From: CAYPZL01 sp964415045
Lineage (GTDB): Bacteria > Planctomycetota > Phycisphaerae > Sedimentisphaerales > Anaerobacaceae
DNA length: 7,323 nucleotides
Assembly (NCBI GenBank): GCA_964415045.1
Contig: CAYPZL010000245.1
Coordinates: 1 to 7,323, forward strand
Reading direction: 5' to 3'
Shown piece after piece: positions 4,980 through 7,323 of this stretch; the stretch's first letter is position 1, and every line of letters begins with the position of its first letter. The notes below the pieces were generated by a model that was not told the DNA's origin, made no database searches, and was given only the letters and a program-made list of their open reading frames with translations. The translations under genes were made by a program, and so were the position numbers.

Positions 4980-5552
4980 ATGAGCGATGTTACGCGCATA
5001 CTCAGTGCCATCGAGCGGGGCGATGCCAAAGCCACGGACGAGCTCTTGCCGCTGGTCTATGAGGAGCTCCGCCTCCTGGCGGCGCAGAAGCTATCCCACG
5101 AACCTCCCGGCCAGACCCTTCAGGCCACTGCATTGGTCCACGAAGCCTACTTACGCCTTCTCGGCGATCAATCCCACAACTGGCAAGGCCGGGCCCACTT
5201 CTTCGCCGCCGCCGCCGAGGCGATGCGACGCATCCTGGTCGATAACGCCCGGCGCAAAGGCCGCCTCAAGAGAGGGGCCGGCCGGCGGCGTGTCGATCTG
5301 GATAAGGTCTCGGTGGCCATCGAAACACCCGCCGAGGATCTGCGGGCGCTGGATGAAGCCTTCACCCGGCTCACACAGGAGGACCCCCAGGCCGCCGAGG
5401 TGGTCAAGCTCAGCTATTTCGGCGGGCTGACTCTCGACGAAGCGGCCGAAGTCCTCGGCGTCTCCCGCCGCACCGCCTATCGCTACTGGGCCTTCGCCCG
5501 AGCCTGGCTCTACGAGGAAATGACGCGGGACGGAGACCCGCCGTCGTCCTGA
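4980..5552 (+). CDS. ECF-type RNA polymerase sigma factor (Sigma70_ECF family)
   Basis: This 190-residue sigma factor belongs to the Sigma70_ECF (TIGR02999-like) family greatly expanded in Planctomycetota and Acidobacteria. Region 2 spans about 5-97 and includes the family signature QTLQATALVHEAYLRL (45-60), WQGRAHFFAAAAEAMRRIL (68-86) and the basic DNA-contacting segment ARRKGRLKRGAGRRR. Region 4 (about 122-182) ends with the helix-turn-helix LTLDEAAEVLGVSRRTAYRYW (150-170). Canonical ECF sigmas carry acidic residues before the LVQE-like helix of region 2.2; here the equivalent positions read QATALVHE, with Thr50. No anti-sigma gene is adjacent; instead a membrane Ser/Thr kinase gene begins 85 bp downstream, the arrangement described for planctomycete kinase-linked ECF groups. 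Control by phosphorylation is inferred. Strong Shine-Dalgarno and its own promoter; probably co-transcribed with the kinase. Confidence 0.93.
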   Translation: MSDVTRILSAIERGDAKATDELLPLVYEELRLLAAQKLSHEPPGQTLQATALVHEAYLRLLGDQSHNWQGRAHFFAAAAEAMRRILVDNARRKGRLKRGAGRRRVDLDKVSVAIETPAEDLRALDEAFTRLTQEDPQAAEVVKLSYFGGLTLDEAAEVLGVSRRTAYRYWAFARAWLYEEMTRDGDPPSS

Positions 5553-5637
5553 ATAACGCAGATATTTCGAAAATCACCACTTTCTTCTGACACTCAAACA
5601 GCCTGGAAGACGCATTGGCAAGTGGAAAAACGTTGCC
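5553..5637 (+). other. Spacer between sigma and kinase genes
   Basis: The 85-bp gap contains no convincing -35/-10 pair and no terminator, so the two genes are probably one transcript. An 8-bp palindrome TTTCGAAA lies at 5565-5572. The right end holds the inverted repeat that reaches the kinase start codon. Confidence 0.45.
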
Positions 5638-5638
5638 A
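5616..5638 (+). promoter_or_regulatory. Inverted repeat over the kinase ribosome-binding region
   Basis: TGGCAA (5616-5621) and TTGCCA (5633-5638) are perfect 6-bp complements around an 11-nt loop. The right arm includes the A of the kinase start codon, and the loop holds the only weak Shine-Dalgarno-like bases (GTGGA). In mRNA this could mask the start and limit kinase translation relative to sigma. The stem is short, so chance is possible. Confidence 0.35.
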
Positions 5639-7272
5639 TGAAAACGGCCCCAGACAAAAACGATGTTCCGGACGTCAGGTCCATCTTCCTCGACGCCCTG
5701 GAAAAGACGACTGATTCCGAGAGAGCCGCCTATCTGGACAAGGCGTGCGCAGGCGACGCCGCAGTGCGTATGAAAGTCGAGGCGCTGCTGCGAGCCCACG
5801 ACCAGGCCGGCGGCTTTCTGCAACCACCGGACTGCCTCGCCGACCCGACGCTGGAAACATCCGCCCTGACCGAACAGCCCGGCACGCTGATCGGGCGATA
5901 CAAGCTCCTGGAACGAATCGGCGAAGGCGGGATGGCGGTCGTGTACATGGCCGAGCAGAAAGAGCCGATCCGCCGCAAGGTGGCTTTGAAGATCATCAAG
6001 CTTGGCATGGACACCAAACAGGTGATCGCCCGTTTCGAGGCCGAACGCCGGGCGCTGGCCATGATGGATCATCCCAATATCGCCCGAGTCCTCGACGCCG
6101 GCGCCACCGAGACGGGGCGGCCATACTTCGTAATGGAACTGGTCACCGGCGTCTCCATCACCGAGTACTGCGACAAAGACAACCTGAGCACCAAAGACCG
6201 CCTGGCCCTGTTCATCCAGGTCTGCAGCGCCGTCCAGCACGCCCACCAGAAGGGTATTATCCATCGAGACATCAAGCCCTCGAACGTAATGGTCACGCAG
6301 CGCAACGGCGAACCCATCCCGAAGGTCATCGACTTCGGCATCGCCAAGGCCACCAACCAGAAGCTGACGGAAAAGACGCTCTTCACCCGCTACGCCCACC
6401 TCATAGGTACCCCCGCCTACATGAGTCCCGAGCAGGCCGAACTGAGCGACCTGGACATCGACACCCGCACCGACATCTATTCGCTCGGTGTGCTCCTCTA
6501 CGAACTCCTGACCGGCACCACGCCTTTCAGCGAAGACAAACTCCGTAAGGCCGGCGACCTCGAGATGCAGCGGGTCATCCGCGAGGAAGAACCGGCCAAG
6601 CCGTCCACCAAGCTCAGCACGCTCGGCGAGACTTTAACTGACATTGCCAAGCATCGCGGCTGCACTCCTGACCTGCTGAGGAGAGCCGTGCGGGGCGACC
6701 TCGACTGGATCGTAATGAAGTCACTGGAAAAAGACCGTGTCCAGCGATACGAGACGGCAAACGGGCTGGCCGAAGATGTCCGGCGGCATCTCGGTGATGA
6801 GCCGGTCACAGCGGGTCCGCCGAGCACACTACACCGGATGAATAAGTTCGTGCGACGACATGGGGGGCTGGTTGTGGGTGTTGTGACGGTGATAGTAGTA
6901 CTCTCCGCTGGGATTGTAGCCTCGACTATCTTCGCCATCAGGGCAGCGCGAGAGGCGCAGATATCCAAGGCCGTCAGCGCGTTCCTCAACGAGGACCTTC
7001 TTGCGGCGGTCGATCCGGAGAAGGCGAAGGCTCCGGAAGTAACTGTCCGCTATATTCTTGATGCCGCTTCAGAGAACCTCGAGGGCAAATTCAAGGGCAG
7101 TCCCCTCGCTGAGGCAACCGTTCGTCAGACGTTGGGGGAGACATACGGAAAACTCGGAGAGTACAAGACCGCTGAGTCCCACTTGGCCCGTGCACTGCAG
7201 ATACGTGGGGAACGGCTCGGCAAGGAGCATCCCGATACGCTGGCCTCCATGAGCAACCTGGGCATCGCGTAA
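5638..7272 (+). CDS. Transmembrane Ser/Thr protein kinase with truncated TPR domain
   Basis: A Hanks-type (PknB-like) kinase of 544 residues. Residues 10-62 are the alpha-helical N-terminal segment typical of planctomycete kinases. The kinase domain (about 88-385) is complete: IGEGGMAVVY (94-103), VALKII with Lys118, the alpha-C Glu136, HRDIKPSN (209-216, catalytic Asp211), DFG at 232-234 and GTPAYMSPEQ (257-266). A single membrane helix lies near 409-434, placing the kinase in the cytoplasm and the C-terminus outside. The tail begins tetratricopeptide repeats (about 488-544: LGETYGKLGEYKTAESHLARAL, then the EHPDTLASMSNLGIA start of the next). The frame stops inside that repeat, where relatives normally continue with several more. 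The last native codon seems to be the Tyr of LGIAY, converted to TAA at 7270 by foreign sequence. Kinase activity should survive; sensing is probably impaired. The gene follows the sigma factor by 85 bp. Confidence 0.92.
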   Translation: MKTAPDKNDVPDVRSIFLDALEKTTDSERAAYLDKACAGDAAVRMKVEALLRAHDQAGGFLQPPDCLADPTLETSALTEQPGTLIGRYKLLERIGEGGMAVVYMAEQKEPIRRKVALKIIKLGMDTKQVIARFEAERRALAMMDHPNIARVLDAGATETGRPYFVMELVTGVSITEYCDKDNLSTKDRLALFIQVCSAVQHAHQKGIIHRDIKPSNVMVTQRNGEPIPKVIDFGIAKATNQKLTEKTLFTRYAHLIGTPAYMSPEQAELSDLDIDTRTDIYSLGVLLYELLTGTTPFSEDKLRKAGDLEMQRVIREEEPAKPSTKLSTLGETLTDIAKHRGCTPDLLRRAVRGDLDWIVMKSLEKDRVQRYETANGLAEDVRRHLGDEPVTAGPPSTLHRMNKFVRRHGGLVVGVVTVIVVLSAGIVASTIFAIRAAREAQISKAVSAFLNEDLLAAVDPEKAKAPEVTVRYILDAASENLEGKFKGSPLAEATVRQTLGETYGKLGEYKTAESHLARALQIRGERLGKEHPDTLASMSNLGIA

Positions 7273-7277
7273 TCAAG

Positions 7278-7298
7278 ACCACCGGCATAGCCGGTGGT
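7278..7298. repeat. Perfect 9-bp hairpin with ATA loop
   Basis: ACCACCGGC (7278-7286) and GCCGGTGGT (7290-7298) pair perfectly around a 3-nt loop, 5 bp after the kinase stop codon. No T-tract follows on the plus strand, so it is not a classical terminator. Such a tight hairpin fits an imperfect-palindrome end of an IS200/IS605-type element or a REP-like unit. Confidence 0.85.
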
Positions 7299-7306
7299 AT
7301 GAGGAA

Positions 7307-7323
7307 GGCCCCTAAAAGGGGCC
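7307..7323. repeat. Perfect 6-bp hairpin with TAAAA loop at the window edge
   Basis: GGCCCC (7307-7312) and GGGGCC (7318-7323) pair perfectly around TAAAA. It begins 8 bp after the previous hairpin and ends exactly at the window edge, so a longer stem or following T-tract cannot be assessed. Confidence 0.75.

Larger units (their letters stand above)
7272..7323. mobile_element. Candidate left end of a hairpin-ended mobile element or interspersed repeat
   Basis: The TPR-coding sequence breaks off after GCG-TA and is followed by two adjacent perfect hairpins unrelated to TPR coding. IS200/IS605 elements lack terminal inverted repeats and carry subterminal hairpins, including one near the left end that blocks incoming transcription in IS200; REP units are also hairpin pairs. 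No transposase is visible because only about 50 bp are in the window, so the family is a guess and a plain terminator after a truncated gene remains possible. Confidence 0.35.

Noticed and set aside
5410..6399. Minus-strand open frame of 329 codons across the sigma-kinase junction
   Set aside because: Complement of the kinase catalytic domain, whose motifs are all intact on the plus strand.

Overview
The window looks like a chromosomal segment from a GC-rich member of the Planctomycetota, plausibly the Phycisphaerae/Sedimentisphaerales side. No rRNA or other taxonomic marker is present, so this rests on gene families. Three of them are typical of that phylum: a secreted CotH-kinase protein with chitobiase-like and lamin-tail domains, an ECF sigma factor carrying the TALVHEAYLRL signature of the planctomycete-expanded Sigma70_ECF family, and a membrane Ser/Thr kinase with C-terminal TPRs next to that sigma factor.

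Layout. 1-1901 (+): C-terminal part of a large CotH-type secreted protein. Its upstream coding appears to sit in another frame at the window edge. 1918-3234 (-): tatA-tatC, a twin-arginine translocase operon facing the CotH gene with only 16 bp between stop codons, with a good sigma-70-like promoter (TTGACG, 17 bp, TATAGT) about 140 bp upstream of tatA. 3247-3891: intergenic region with a three-arm GC-rich hairpin block, a second sigma-70-like promoter (+), a possible 31-codon membrane peptide gene and a CA microsatellite. 3892-4824 (+): FHA-GAF protein. 4980-5552 (+): ECF sigma factor. 5638-7272 (+): transmembrane Ser/Thr kinase whose TPR domain stops abruptly. 7278-7323: two back-to-back perfect hairpins, probably the edge of a mobile element or interspersed repeat.

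The most interesting part is 3813-7272. The FHA-GAF gene and the sigma gene are preceded by clearly related promoters: CCTTCCGC, then a perfectly alternating purine-pyrimidine tract, then TTGAAA, 16-17 bp, CCGATAAT. They look co-regulated. The sigma factor has Thr50 and no acidic residues where canonical ECF sigmas carry the acidic region 2.2 patch, and a Ser/Thr kinase gene follows directly. This suggests a phosphorylation-switched sigma factor with a phosphothreonine-binding FHA partner: the kinase senses through its extracytoplasmic TPR part, phosphorylates sigma and perhaps other targets, and the FHA-GAF protein reads phosphothreonine and a small ligand. In this genome the kinase's sensor part appears truncated by the element at the right edge.

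The Tat and CotH genes have no evident functional link to that cassette.
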